This document shows positions 17,442-26,213 of a stretch of 33,489 nucleotides of DNA, piece by piece. Both the position numbers and the translations under genes were made by a program. The notes under the pieces were generated by a model that did no database searches, was not told the origin of the DNA, and saw only the letters and a program-made list of their open reading frames with translations. Each line of letters starts with the position of its first letter. The first letter of the stretch is position 1. Source of the stretch: Acidobacteriota bacterium (GTDB lineage: Bacteria; Acidobacteriota; Thermoanaerobaculia; UBA5066); contig JARXKK010000024.1 in assembly GCA_030278895.1 (NCBI GenBank), forward strand, positions 1 through 33,489. The letters are read 5' to 3'.

Positions 17442-19313
17442 ATGGTTTCTCGTTTCGTGTTCGCCCGGTCTTCGTGTGCCTTCCTCGTCCTTCCCCTTGC
17501 TCTCTGCCCGGACCTCCTCGCTCAGTCGTCCGCGACGCCGGGGGCCTCGAAGCTAGCCGCCGACGTCGTCGTCTCGGCGGCGGCCGAGCCCGAACCCGCC
17601 GTCTCGCTGGGAGCCGCGGCGACGGTGATCGACGCCCAGGAGATCGTCGCGTCCCGGGCCACGACGGTCCTGGACCTTCTCCGGACCGTTCCGGGTCTCG
17701 ACGTCGTGCAGTCGGGCGGGCCGGGCACGGTGGCGTCGCTGTTTCTCCGGGGGACGAGCTCCACGCAGACGCTCGTTCTCGTGGACGGTGTCGCGCTGAA
17801 CAGTCCCTACTTCGGCGGCACCGACTTGTCCGGGCTGTCCACCGCGAACGTCGAGCGAGTCGAGGTCGTGCGCGGGCCGTTCTCGGCGCTTTATGGCTCG
17901 GACGCGATCGGGGGCGTCGTGCGCATCTTCACGCGCCGGGCGGCGGACGCGGGAGTGAGCGGACACGCGAGCTTTGCTCTCGGAAATGCGGGAGGGAAAG
18001 AGGGACTCGGAGAATTGGGATTCTTAGAAGGTGATTTGTCGGGGACATTCGCTTTTCGAAGGACTCTTTCTTCCGGGGATCAATTCAATGAATTCTTCTC
18101 AGGCAGCTCGCTCTCGGGCGCGCTGACGGCACGGCTCGGCGAGGGCGCCACGGCGGGCGTCGTCGTCCGCCGCGAGACGGGACGGACCGGCATCCCCACG
18201 GACGGCGCCACGCCCACGCCCCAGCGGTCCACGACGAGTGACACGACCGCCGTCGAGCTCCCTCTTTCTTTCTTACTTTCAAAGAATCTCTCTCTCTCCG
18301 CCTCGATCCGCTACGTCCGCGACAGGCCCGGGTACGCCGACCCCGCCGACCCGTTCTTCACGTGGTCCACGACGGACGCGCGCCGCGCGGGGGGCCGCGT
18401 CACCGCGTCGGGCACGTGGGGCGTGCACCGCCTCGCGGTGGGCGCCGACTACGAGCGGACGCTCGTCTCGAACGAGAGCAATTTCGGGGTCGCGCTCGAC
18501 GACGCCTCGACCCGGACCTTCGCGCTCTTCGGCGAGGACCGCGTCGCGCTCCTCGGCGAGCGGCTCGTGGTGACCGCCGGCGTCCGCTGGGACGATGCAA
18601 GCACCTACGGCAGTCACTCGTCACCACGAATTACGGCGGCCTGGCGCGTGACGCCGGCGCTGAAGCTGCGCGCGGCGGCCGGCACGGCCTTCCGCGCCCC
18701 GTCCACCGGCGAGCTTTATTACCCCTATTCGGGAAACGCGGCGCTTCGGCCCGAGAAATCGAACGGGTACGAGGCGGGCGTCGAAAGAACGTTCGCAAGG
18801 GGCGTCGTCCTCGAGGCAACGGGATTCTGGAACGAAATCCGCGACCTCATCGACTACGACGCGTCCGCGACGTTCATGGACCAGAACATCGGGCGCGCGC
18901 GGACGCGCGGCGTCGAGCTGGCGCTTCGGACGCCCGTCGGGGCTCGGTCGATCCTGCGGGCGTCCTACACGTATCTCGACGCGAAGGATCTCGACGCGGG
19001 AACCTTTCTCCTGCGCCGCCCGCGCCACCGCGCCTCCGTGACGTACGCGACGAACTTCGTCGCCGGCGGGGCGTTCAGCCTGACCGGAATGTGGGTGGGC
19101 GCCCGCCCCGACCGGGACGCCGTGGATTTCAGGAGGCTGGTCGAAAATCCGTCCTACTTGAGGGTCGACGCGGCCGTGACGTTGCCTCCGATTGCTCTTT
19201 CACTCGCGCCGTTCGTCCGCTTGACGAATCTCCTCGGTCGCGACTACGCCGAATCGAGCGGATTCCCGGCGCCCGGCCGCCGTTTCACGGCCGGGCTCGC
19301 CACGGCTTTTTAG
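17442..19313 (+). CDS. btuB: TonB-dependent outer-membrane receptor, BtuB-like (cobalamin uptake)
   Basis: The ATG at 17442 follows a GGAGG site; the longer tracked ORF from 17178 would be translated riboswitch. 623 residues: a signal peptide (to about residue 28), a TonB-box-like DVVVSA, a plug domain (about 45-160: TTVLDLLRTVPGLDV, SLFLRGTSSTQTLVLVDGVALN, VERVEVVRGPFSALYGSDAIGGVVRIFTRR), then a 22-strand-type barrel ending in ATAF with the usual C-terminal Phe. TonB-ExbBD would power import of its ligand. The cobalamin riboswitch just upstream makes B12 or a cobinamide the likely cargo. No BtuFCD genes accompany it here. Confidence 0.9.
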   Translation: MVSRFVFARSSCAFLVLPLALCPDLLAQSSATPGASKLAADVVVSAAAEPEPAVSLGAAATVIDAQEIVASRATTVLDLLRTVPGLDVVQSGGPGTVASLFLRGTSSTQTLVLVDGVALNSPYFGGTDLSGLSTANVERVEVVRGPFSALYGSDAIGGVVRIFTRRAADAGVSGHASFALGNAGGKEGLGELGFLEGDLSGTFAFRRTLSSGDQFNEFFSGSSLSGALTARLGEGATAGVVVRRETGRTGIPTDGATPTPQRSTTSDTTAVELPLSFLLSKNLSLSASIRYVRDRPGYADPADPFFTWSTTDARRAGGRVTASGTWGVHRLAVGADYERTLVSNESNFGVALDDASTRTFALFGEDRVALLGERLVVTAGVRWDDASTYGSHSSPRITAAWRVTPALKLRAAAGTAFRAPSTGELYYPYSGNAALRPEKSNGYEAGVERTFARGVVLEATGFWNEIRDLIDYDASATFMDQNIGRARTRGVELALRTPVGARSILRASYTYLDAKDLDAGTFLLRRPRHRASVTYATNFVAGGAFSLTGMWVGARPDRDAVDFRRLVENPSYLRVDAAVTLPPIALSLAPFVRLTNLLGRDYAESSGFPAPGRRFTAGLATAF

Positions 19314-19330
19314 ATCTTTTTTCTGGCGTC

Positions 19331-19858
19331 TCAGGATTTCGGAGGGAAGCCGTCGAACAGCTTGTTCACGGCTTCCTGGACATTCTCATCGCGGTCCTTC
19401 GGAGTCTCGTCGCTTTCCAGTATGCGCGACGCGCTCCCACGCCAGACGAGCTCCTTGGCCTTCGTGTCGATCAGGTCGACCATCAGCGTGCCGATGGGGA
19501 TCTGCTCCACGCGGGCGCTGTTCCAGTACCCCCCGCGCCAGCCCCAGCCCCAGCCCCAGCCGGAGTTGTAGGTCGTGACCTGCGTCTGGCGGCGCGTTCG
19601 GGTGTGGAGAACCACCCAGAGGTCGGGTGTACCCTCCGCCCTCGCGAAGCCTCGCGACGTCAGCGTCCTGTCGATGGCGCCCTGGACCCGCCGCATCGAG
19701 ATGGGGCTGTCGGGCGAGCGCACGTCCTTGAATGCAAACGTCTTGTAGGAGGAAAAGCTCGCATTACGGTCGTAGTCGACCTTCGTTTCGATGCTGGAGC
19801 AACCCGCGAGAAATCCCGCGAGAAACAGCGTGGCTACAAGAACGGGAGTCCTTTTCAA
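19331..19858 (-). CDS. DUF4136 lipoprotein
   Basis: 175 residues. The signal peptide ends in a lipobox, FLAGC, giving acylated Cys20, so it should be membrane-anchored in the cell envelope. The rest fits DUF4136: VDYDRNASFSSYKTFAFKD at the start, an RRVQGAIDRTLTSRGF helix and a ...IGTLMVDLIDTKAKELVWRGSAS...VQEAVNKLFDGFPP ending. A Gly-Trp run (GWGWGWGWRGGY) sits in the middle and is encoded by a hexanucleotide repeat. The start is TTG at 19858; a GAGGAGGT site six bases upstream strongly supports it. Function of the family is unknown. It converges on the receptor gene with 17 bases between. Confidence 0.85.
   Translation of the reverse strand: MKRTPVLVATLFLAGFLAGCSSIETKVDYDRNASFSSYKTFAFKDVRSPDSPISMRRVQGAIDRTLTSRGFARAEGTPDLWVVLHTRTRRQTQVTTYNSGWGWGWGWRGGYWNSARVEQIPIGTLMVDLIDTKAKELVWRGSASRILESDETPKDRDENVQEAVNKLFDGFPPKS
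19537..19561 (-). repeat. In-frame hexanucleotide repeat coding for Gly-Trp
   Basis: Four nearly perfect copies of CCAGCC (GGCTGG on the coding strand) encode the GWGWGWGW run in the DUF4136 lipoprotein. Copy-number change would lengthen or shorten the run without shifting the frame. Confidence 0.7.
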
Positions 19859-19927
19859 CTGAGCACCTCCTCGGTGAGGACGTGCAAGAGCCTTGCCGGG
19901 TTTACGCGTTCCCCTCGGGAGACGGTG

Positions 19928-20821
19928 TCAGCGCGCCTGCGCGAACGTGTCGCAGGCCCCGACCTGGCCCGTCTGGAGCCCCCTCATGAACCATTCCTGA
20001 CGCGATTTCGAGGAGCCGTGCGTCCACGTCTCGGGCCTCACGCGCCCGGTGGCGGCCTTCTGGAGCCGGTCGTCGCCCACCGCTGCCGCGGCCGCGAGGC
20101 CCGCCTCCACGTCGCCCTTCTCGAGGACGTTGCGTGCGCTGGTCGCGTGTCCCCAGACGCCGGCGAGGCAGTCGGCCTGCAGCTCGAGCCGCACGGAGAG
20201 CTCGTTTTTCTGGGAGGGACGCTCGGCCTGGGCGCGCCGCATCTTCTCGTCGATGCCGAGCAGCGTCTGGACGTGATGCCCGAATTCGTGAGCGATCACG
20301 TACGCTTCCGCGAATTCTCCAGGCGCCCCGAAGCGCGACCGCAGCTCATCGAAGAACCCGAGGTCGAGATAGACCTTGCGGTCCTCGGGGCAATAGAACG
20401 GTCCCGCCGCGGACTCGGCGAATCCGCAACCCGATCGAATTGCGCCGCGGTAGAGGTCGAGCTTCGCGTGCTGGTACGTTCCGCCCAGCTTTGGAAATTC
20501 CGCGTCCCAAGTCTTCTGGACGTCGTTGACGACGAACGAGACGAACTTCACACGCTCCTGGTCCTGGGCGGACTGGGCCACGGGCGGCCCCGAGCGGGTC
20601 ACGTCCGCGGCCGGAGGAAGGCCGGCTTGCGGGGATGAGCCCGAGTCGAACAGCGCGAAGAAGTTCTGCTTGAAGATGAGGCTCAGTATTCCGACGACGA
20701 TGATTCCGCCGCAGCCCAGGCGCATCCCGCCGCCTCCGAACCCGAAGCCTCCGCCGCCTCCGCCCTCTCCGCGGCGATCCTCGATGTCGGGGCTGATTTC
20801 TTCATCTCGATTCCAGCGCAT
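19928..20821 (-). CDS. YpfJ-family neutral zinc metallopeptidase (membrane-anchored)
   Basis: 297 residues matching the putative zinc metallopeptidase family PF04228. It starts MRWNRDEEISPDIEDRRG, then has a Gly-rich stretch and one transmembrane helix (about 36-52, CGGIIVVGILSLIFKQ), so the catalytic part is likely outside the cytoplasm. The zinc motif is HEFGH, with His178, Glu179 and His182, and a conserved ELQADCLAGVWGH segment (about 213-225) supplies a further ligand. Two cysteine-containing segments (GCGFAESAAGPFYCPEDRKVYLD) are typical. An AGGAG site precedes the ATG. The biological substrate is not known for the family. It is upstream of the lipoprotein gene on the same strand, with a 69-base gap. 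Confidence 0.92.
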   Translation of the reverse strand: MRWNRDEEISPDIEDRRGEGGGGGGFGFGGGGMRLGCGGIIVVGILSLIFKQNFFALFDSGSSPQAGLPPAADVTRSGPPVAQSAQDQERVKFVSFVVNDVQKTWDAEFPKLGGTYQHAKLDLYRGAIRSGCGFAESAAGPFYCPEDRKVYLDLGFFDELRSRFGAPGEFAEAYVIAHEFGHHVQTLLGIDEKMRRAQAERPSQKNELSVRLELQADCLAGVWGHATSARNVLEKGDVEAGLAAAAAVGDDRLQKAATGRVRPETWTHGSSKSRQEWFMRGLQTGQVGACDTFAQAR

Positions 20822-20862
20822 GGGTGTCTCCTGAGGACGATCCTATCTCTCGAACCCGCCGT

Positions 20863-20892
20863 TTGACCTCGCGGTCGCCCCGGTGTTACCTT
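20863..20892 (+). promoter_or_regulatory. Candidate promoter of tRNA-Ala
   Basis: TTGACC (five of six matches to -35) is followed 18 bases later by TACCTT, a weaker -10. The expected transcript start, near 20899, would precede the tRNA by about 15 bases. Confidence 0.4.
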
Positions 20893-20913
20893 TCCCGCCT
20901 CTCCGCACGGCGT

Positions 20914-20989
<76 letters not shown>

Positions 20990-21260
20990 CTTTGTTCCTC
21001 TTCGTTCCTCCCGGCGACTCTCGGAACACCCCTGAGCCGGTAGACGGACAGACGGACGCCGCTGCCTTCGCGTCATCTCGGACATGGGTTCCCGTGTGTG
21101 CGCCCCTTGCCCGAAAACGCAAGATTGATGCCGCGAACTCGGCATCGCTGCTCTCGCCGAAGGGTCGTTGCGATGGAACAAGGAATGGCACGAAGAATGC
21201 GGAAGGAGGCAGCGCCCGCAATTATTACAACGCGAGCCGAAAGGAACCGAAAGGAAGACG
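20990..21260 (+). other. Untranslated stretch between tRNA-Ala and catalase gene
   Basis: No convincing gene is seen. ORFs in the track across this region are shadows or spurious extensions. A perfect 7-bp hairpin (GATGCCG, six-base loop, CGGCATC) occurs at 21127-21146, and the ribosome site AGGAAG precedes the catalase ATG at 21261. The composition is less GC-rich and more AT-containing towards the gene (GCAATTATTACAAC). Confidence 0.5.
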
Positions 21261-23486
21261 ATGAGAACAGGGAAGAAAGCTGCGACAAAGTCCGATAAGA
21301 AGGGGCTCGAGCGTGCCCTGGGTGCTCCAAAGGCGGTTCGGTCTTCGCCTAAAGATCGCGACCTCGCACGCAACACGAAGGATGCGGAGGGCCAGTTCCT
21401 CACGACGAATCAAGGCCTCCGCATCAATGACGACCAGAATTCTCTCAAAGCGGGAGAGCGGGGGCCTTCCCTCCTGGAAGACTTCCACCTTCGCGAAAAG
21501 ATTACGCATTTCGACCACGAGCGAATTCCGGAACGCATCGTCCACGCTCGCGGCAGCGCGGCGCATGGAGTCTTCCAGGTCTACGAATCCATGGCCCGCT
21601 ACACCCGCGCCGCTTTCCTCAACGACCCGGCCGCGCGCACTCCCGTCTTCGTGCGATTCTCGACCGTCGCGGGGTCGCGCGGATCGTCGGACCTCGCCCG
21701 CGACGTGCGGGGCTTCGCTGTAAAGTTCTACACTTCCGAGGGCAACTTCGATCTGGTCGGGAACAACATGCCGGTCTTCTTCATCCAGGATGCCTTGAAG
21801 TTTCCGGATCTCGTTCACGCCGTCAAGCCGGAGCCGGACCGCGAGATTCCCCAGGCCGCTTCGGCCCATGACACGTTCTGGGACTTTATCTCCCTGATGC
21901 CGGAATCCGCCCACATGATCATGTGGGTCATGTCGGACCGCGCGATCCCTCGTAGCTTCCGCATGATGGAAGGGTTCGGGGTTCATACGTTCCGGCTCGT
22001 GAACGAAGCCGGAGAAAGCTCTTTCGTAAAATTCCATTGGAAACCGCTTCTCGGCGTTCACTCCATTCTGTGGGATGAAGCACAGAAGATCTCGGGGCTT
22101 GACCCGGACTACCACCGCCGAGACCTCTGGGAGGCGATCGACAGTGGCGCGTTCCCGGAGTGGGAACTCGGCGTGCAGATCGTCCCGGAGAAAGACGAGC
22201 ACAAGTTCGCGTTCGACCTTCTCGACCCGACGAAGCTCATTCCGGAAGAGGTCGTGCCCGTCAAGCGGGTCGGCAAGCTGACTCTGAACCGCAATCCCGA
22301 CAATTTTTTCGCCGAGACGGAACAGGTGGCGTTCCATCCCGGCCACCTCGTATCGGGAATCGACTTTTCGAACGACCCGCTGCTTCAGGGAAGGCTTTTT
22401 TCCTACACCGATACGCAGCTGTCGCGCCTCGGCGGCCCGAATTTTCACGAGATCCCCATCAACCGGTCCGTGGCCCCGGTCCATAACAACCAGAGGGACG
22501 GGCACATGCGGCAGGAAATCAACCGGGGAACGGCGAGCTACCAGCCGAACTCGGTCGGCGGAGGTTGTCCGTTTCAGGCCGGCCGCGCGGACGGCGGCTT
22601 CGTGAGCCACGCGGAGAAAATCGACGCTCACAAGGTCCGCGGCCGGAGCAAGAGTTTCTTCGACCATTTCAGCCAGGCCGCTCTCTTCTTCAAGAGCCAG
22701 TCCGACGTCGAAAAGGAGCACCTCATTCAGGCGCTGCGCTTCGAGCTCTCCAAAGTCGAACGTCCGGAGATCCGAGAGCGCATGGTGAGGGTGCTGGCTC
22801 AGGTGGATGGCGGCCTCGCGGGCCGCGTGGCCGAGGGGCTGGGAATTGCCGTGCCGAAGGCGCAGAACGGCCCGTTGAATCTCAGCGTGCCAGCCGACGG
22901 CGACGCGGCAGCCTTCCAGCCGGAGCCGGTCAGGAAGAAGATCCTTCTTTCGCCCGCCCTGAGCATGGCGAACAAGCCCCTCAAGGGCATTCAGACAAGG
23001 AAGGTCGCGGTGCTCGCCGCGGACGGGGTGAGCGGGAGCTCGCTCGCCGCAATGACCGAGGCCTTGAAGGCCGCGGGTGCGACCCCTGCTGTCGTGAGTA
23101 CCCGCGTCGGGTTCCTCAAGACCGATACCGGAAAAGACATCAAGATCGACGCGAGCCTCCTGAACACGGGCTCCGTCCTGTTCGACGCGGTGTGCGTTCC
23201 CGGCGGCAAAGCGAGCGTCGCAGCCCTCCTCGCCGAGCCACGCGCGGTGCGCTTTGTGAAGGAAGCCTACGGACATGCGAAAGCGATCGCCGCCACGGGC
23301 GAGGGCATGCAGCTTCTCTCCGCCGCGGGCGCGCTCGCGGCCTCGAAGGCGCAGGCTGCCGCACCCGCGGCCGGCATCGTCGTGGGAGAGATCCCGAAGA
23401 CGAAAAGCGTTGCCGAAGCCTTCATAGCGGCGATCGCCGCTCACCGTCACTGGGAGCGCGAAGAGAAACCGCCAACTCCGAGCTGA
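21261..23486 (+). CDS. katE: Large-subunit monofunctional catalase (HPII/KatE type)
   Basis: Decomposes hydrogen peroxide to water and oxygen. The 741-residue protein has the clade-2 layout: an N-terminal extension, a haem-catalase core and a C-terminal flavodoxin/DJ-1-like domain (about 575-735, starting RKVAVLAADGVSG and including VCVPGGKASV). Essential residues are visible: distal His95 in RIVHARG, Asn168 in DLVGNNMPVFF and proximal haem-ligand Tyr382 in RLFSYTDTQLSRLG. The ATG at 21261 has an AGGAAG site; the tracked start at 21168 lacks support. It sits next to two small stress-type genes and converges on the glycine-zipper gene through a terminator. Alternative symbols such as katG are excluded by the fold. 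Confidence 0.95.
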   Translation: MRTGKKAATKSDKKGLERALGAPKAVRSSPKDRDLARNTKDAEGQFLTTNQGLRINDDQNSLKAGERGPSLLEDFHLREKITHFDHERIPERIVHARGSAAHGVFQVYESMARYTRAAFLNDPAARTPVFVRFSTVAGSRGSSDLARDVRGFAVKFYTSEGNFDLVGNNMPVFFIQDALKFPDLVHAVKPEPDREIPQAASAHDTFWDFISLMPESAHMIMWVMSDRAIPRSFRMMEGFGVHTFRLVNEAGESSFVKFHWKPLLGVHSILWDEAQKISGLDPDYHRRDLWEAIDSGAFPEWELGVQIVPEKDEHKFAFDLLDPTKLIPEEVVPVKRVGKLTLNRNPDNFFAETEQVAFHPGHLVSGIDFSNDPLLQGRLFSYTDTQLSRLGGPNFHEIPINRSVAPVHNNQRDGHMRQEINRGTASYQPNSVGGGCPFQAGRADGGFVSHAEKIDAHKVRGRSKSFFDHFSQAALFFKSQSDVEKEHLIQALRFELSKVERPEIRERMVRVLAQVDGGLAGRVAEGLGIAVPKAQNGPLNLSVPADGDAAAFQPEPVRKKILLSPALSMANKPLKGIQTRKVAVLAADGVSGSSLAAMTEALKAAGATPAVVSTRVGFLKTDTGKDIKIDASLLNTGSVLFDAVCVPGGKASVAALLAEPRAVRFVKEAYGHAKAIAATGEGMQLLSAAGALAASKAQAAAPAAGIVVGEIPKTKSVAEAFIAAIAAHRHWEREEKPPTPS

Positions 23487-23510
23487 GCACGATCGGCAGA
23501 ACCAAAAGCA

Positions 23511-23545
23511 ATGCCCGGGCCTCCTGGCCCGGGCATCTTTCTCCT
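23511..23545 (+). terminator. Bidirectional Rho-independent terminator
   Basis: A perfect 11-bp stem ATGCCCGGGCC/GGCCCGGGCAT with TCCT loop (23511-23536) is followed by CTTTCTCCT on this strand and by TTTT-containing sequence (TGCTTTTGG) on the other. It separates the convergent catalase and glycine-zipper genes and should end both. Confidence 0.85.
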
Positions 23546-23556
23546 ATTCCTCGATG

Positions 23557-24078
23557 TCAGGACTTGTGCGCGGTCGCGCGCACGCGGTTCCAGGCGTCTT
23601 TTACTGATTCTTTGGATTCGGCCCAGGCCGCGCGCTTCGAGGAATCTCCCTGGGACGCCCACTGGTCACGCAGAAGCGGCTCCGTTTCGTCGAAGCTCTT
23701 GTTCGTGAATTCCGGCCGGGCGGCGTTCTCCCAGCCATATCGATAGGCAGGCTCGTAGTAATCAAAGGAATTGCCGGACTTGTAATAGGGACGCGTCTTG
23801 TAGACGCTCTCCCAGTACTGCTTCTCGACGGTCGGATTGGCGGCTTCAGCAGCCGCGTGACCGGCACCGCCACCGAGGACAGCGCCCGCCACTCCCCCGA
23901 CGAGAGCGCCGATCGGACCGCCCACGACGGCGCCGACCGCGGCCCCTGCGGCCGCTCCTCCGGCCGATCCCGCGCCGGTGCCCACAGGATGCGAGCCCGG
24001 CTCGCCGGTGATTGGATCGGGATTCGCTCCAGCAGCACGCTCCATCTTTTTCGTTTTTTCAAGAACGGATTCGGTCAT
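23557..24078 (-). CDS. Glycine-zipper protein of unknown function
   Basis: The start is ATG 24078 with a GGAGGT site; the tracked ORF start at 24147 has no such support. 173 residues. Residues about 30-85 form a long Gly/Ala run (GTGAGSAGGAAAGAAVGAVVGG...GGAGHAAAE), a glycine-zipper membrane-inserting pattern. The C-terminal part is aromatic and polar with repeated Tyr and Trp (VYKTRPYYKSGNSFDYYEPAYRYGWENAARPEF), ending in a helical LLRDQWASQ...DAWNRVRA segment. Similar proteins occur near stress genes, but no role is established. It is transcribed away from the ElaB/YqjD-like gene, so both may share a divergent stress-responsive region (24079-24197). Confidence 0.75.
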   Translation of the reverse strand: MTESVLEKTKKMERAAGANPDPITGEPGSHPVGTGAGSAGGAAAGAAVGAVVGGPIGALVGGVAGAVLGGGAGHAAAEAANPTVEKQYWESVYKTRPYYKSGNSFDYYEPAYRYGWENAARPEFTNKSFDETEPLLRDQWASQGDSSKRAAWAESKESVKDAWNRVRATAHKS

Positions 24079-24197
24079 AAGTACCTCCAGGTCGTCCACC
24101 GCAAGATCGATACCAGACCATCGCCGGTTGGTGCACCCTAAAATCATGCTCCGGGGATGGCATCGAGGTTGCGAGAGGCAGGACGGAGGACATAGTC

Positions 24198-24557
24198 ATG
24201 GAAACTTATTCACCCACATCGCAGTTCGGAAAGTCTCCGGTCGTCGGAGCCGCCCAGAAACTGGGCTCAGAAATCAAGTCCGAGTTCAAGAACGACGCTT
24301 CGGGGCTCGCCGATCGCGCTGGCGAAGCGGCCAAGACGCTTGGTGAGCATGCGAGCTCGGCCCTGGGCGACCTCAAGTCGGCCGGCCAGGGAATCGTCGA
24401 CGAGTACGGCGACAAGCTCGCGAAGGGAAAGAAGCGCCTCGACGAAGCCGCCGAGCGCGTCAGCAAGTACGCCGACAACAACACGGCGCTCGTCGCCGGC
24501 GGATCGCTGGTCCTCGGCATCCTCCTGGGCCACCTCCTGACCCGGCGGAGCAACTAG
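24198..24557 (+). CDS. ElaB/YqjD/DUF883-like small membrane protein
   Basis: 119 residues: a long amphipathic, Lys/Glu/Ala-rich helix (about 20-92) followed by one C-terminal transmembrane segment, NTALVAGGSLVLGILLGHLL, and a short basic TRRSN tail. This matches the ElaB/YqjD group, inner-membrane proteins that in E. coli bind stationary-phase ribosomes through the soluble part and are controlled by RpoS. A GGAGGA site lies seven bases upstream of the ATG. Neighbouring catalase and glycine-zipper genes agree with a stress or stationary-phase role. Ribosome binding here is an inference only. Confidence 0.8.
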   Translation: METYSPTSQFGKSPVVGAAQKLGSEIKSEFKNDASGLADRAGEAAKTLGEHASSALGDLKSAGQGIVDEYGDKLAKGKKRLDEAAERVSKYADNNTALVAGGSLVLGILLGHLLTRRSN

Positions 24558-24660
24558 GAAAGGCTCTCCTCGGCGGCAATTGCCATCCAGCGCAACCAAG
24601 AACAGGGACTCGCGGGCGCTTCACCGCGCGCGATCACGTAAATCCGGTCCTTCTTTCGGC

Positions 24661-26160
24661 TCAGTCCTCCCCTTGGGCCTTCGTCCATCCCGGCTTGCCG
24701 CCGATCTCCTCGAGCTTCTCGACGTGCATCCAGCGATACCGACGGGTGATCCGCGAGAGCAGGTCGAGGATCGCGCCGTCCAGCACCTCCGCGCCCGGCT
24801 GGCGCGGGAAGAAGCGGCAGCGGAAGTGGTCGACGCAGTCCGTCATTGCCGACCCCATGGGATAGACCTTCGTCCCGCGGTTGGAGACCATCTTCAGGGC
24901 AAACTGCGTCTCGAGCGCAAGGTCCTCGAGCGAGGCTCCGAGCGCGTTCGGCGCGAGGTCCGTCTCGACGAAGACGTCCACGCCGGCCGTCTTACGTGGC
25001 ACGGCCGGCACTATTGCCCCGTGCGCTGCCGACACCGGCATTCGGAGAGGCCGGTAGTCGCGCGCGTGCCAGTGCTCCGAGATCCATCCGAAATTCGCGA
25101 TGACGGCGTCGGCGAACTTCTGCGTGCCGACGGCGTCGGACTTCGAGACGTCGCGCGTATGGATGCCCTTCTCGAGGGTCACGAACAGGGCGTTCTCCAC
25201 ACGCGCCGCGGCCTCGATCTCGCCGAGGTGGCGCAGCATGAGAACCGCGGACAGGAGGACGGCCGTGGGGTTCGCCACGTCCTTGCCCGCGTACTTCGGC
25301 GCCGAGCCGTGCACGGCCTCGAAGATCGCGACCTCCGACCCGAGGTTCGCCGAGGGCGCGAAACCGAGCCCGCCGACGAGGCCGGACGTGAGATCCGACA
25401 GGATGTCCCCGTTCATGTTGCTCATGACGAGGATCTCGAAGGCCTCCGGGAAGCGCACGAGCTGGTGGGCCGCGTTGTCCACGATGATGTGCTCCGCGCG
25501 GATCTGCGGGTACTCCGGCGCGATCTCCTCGAACGTGCGCTTCAGGAGCCCCTCCGTGAGCTTCATGATGTTCGCCTTCGTCGCGCAGTGGATCGACGTC
25601 CGCCCTTCGGCCACCGCGAGCTCGAACGCGATCCGGACGATCTTCTCGCAGCCTTTCCGGGACATGAGCTTCAGGCACTGCGCGACGCCGGGCGTCTGCA
25701 TGTGCTCGATGCCGGCATACAGGTCCTCGACGTTCTCGCGCACGATGATGAGGTCGATCCCGCGGCCCGCGTACGGCGTCGGGACGCCGGGCATCTCGCG
25801 CACGGGCCGGACGTTCGCGTACGTCTCGAAGAGCTTGCGCAGCGTGACGTTCGCGCTCTTCTCACCGAAGCCGACGGGCGTCTCCAGCGGCCCCTTCAGG
25901 ACGAGACGGGTCTTCCGGATCGACTCGATCGTCTCCTCCGGCACGCCCGACGACAGCCCCTGCCGGAAGACCGATGCGCCCGCCTCCCGGACCTCCCAGT
26001 CGAGGCGCACGCCCGTCGCCTCGAGGACGCGGCGCGCGGCAGCCGTCACCTCGGGACCGATCCCGTCCCCCGGGATCAACGTCACCGTCCGGACCGCGCG
26101 CTCCCCCGCGACAGCCCCGCCCTTCGCTTCCGCCGGCTCCCGTTCGATCACGACGCTCAT
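24661..26160 (-). CDS. icd: Isocitrate dehydrogenase, Thermus-type with C-terminal extension
   Basis: Oxidative decarboxylation of isocitrate to 2-oxoglutarate in the TCA cycle. 499 residues. The isopropylmalate/isocitrate dehydrogenase core has the substrate motif SANVTLRK (about 102-109), ENVEDLYAGIE, the metal-binding MNGDILSDL, and the cofactor segment EAVHGSAPKYAGKDVANPTA. About 140 extra residues at the C-terminus end in GWTKAQGED, as in the Thermus enzyme group. NAD versus NADP preference is not certain. The ATG at 26160 has a GAGGAGGAG site; the tracked 26190 start does not. It is divergent from a winged-helix regulator with operator-like palindromes between. A 103-base gap separates its stop from the ElaB-like gene. 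Confidence 0.93.
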   Translation of the reverse strand: MSVVIEREPAEAKGGAVAGERAVRTVTLIPGDGIGPEVTAAARRVLEATGVRLDWEVREAGASVFRQGLSSGVPEETIESIRKTRLVLKGPLETPVGFGEKSANVTLRKLFETYANVRPVREMPGVPTPYAGRGIDLIIVRENVEDLYAGIEHMQTPGVAQCLKLMSRKGCEKIVRIAFELAVAEGRTSIHCATKANIMKLTEGLLKRTFEEIAPEYPQIRAEHIIVDNAAHQLVRFPEAFEILVMSNMNGDILSDLTSGLVGGLGFAPSANLGSEVAIFEAVHGSAPKYAGKDVANPTAVLLSAVLMLRHLGEIEAAARVENALFVTLEKGIHTRDVSKSDAVGTQKFADAVIANFGWISEHWHARDYRPLRMPVSAAHGAIVPAVPRKTAGVDVFVETDLAPNALGASLEDLALETQFALKMVSNRGTKVYPMGSAMTDCVDHFRCRFFPRQPGAEVLDGAILDLLSRITRRYRWMHVEKLEEIGGKPGWTKAQGED

Positions 26161-26191
26161 GGCTCCTCCTCGTTTGACCCAGTATCTCAAG

Positions 26192-26211
26192 ACCGGAATC
26201 GCATTTCCGGT
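26192..26211. promoter_or_regulatory. Inverted repeat, likely operator
   Basis: ACCGGAA - 6 bases - TTCCGGT is a perfect 7-bp inverted repeat in the icd 5' leader, just downstream of the candidate icd promoter. It fits a dimeric regulator site, possibly for the divergent winged-helix protein. Confidence 0.5.
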
Positions 26212-26213
26212 AA

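Noticed and set aside
18362-20638. 758-aa plus-strand ORF spanning parts of btuB, DUF4136 and YpfJ genes
   Set aside because: Crosses three well-supported genes on both strands, no domain; shadow.
21225-23450. 741-aa minus-strand ORF across the catalase gene
   Set aside because: Shadow: the plus-strand frame has complete catalase motifs and a ribosome site.
24558-24660. Gap after the ElaB-like gene examined for an attachment-site copy of tRNA-Ala or a terminator
   Set aside because: No match to the tRNA 3' end and no convincing hairpin with T-run was seen.
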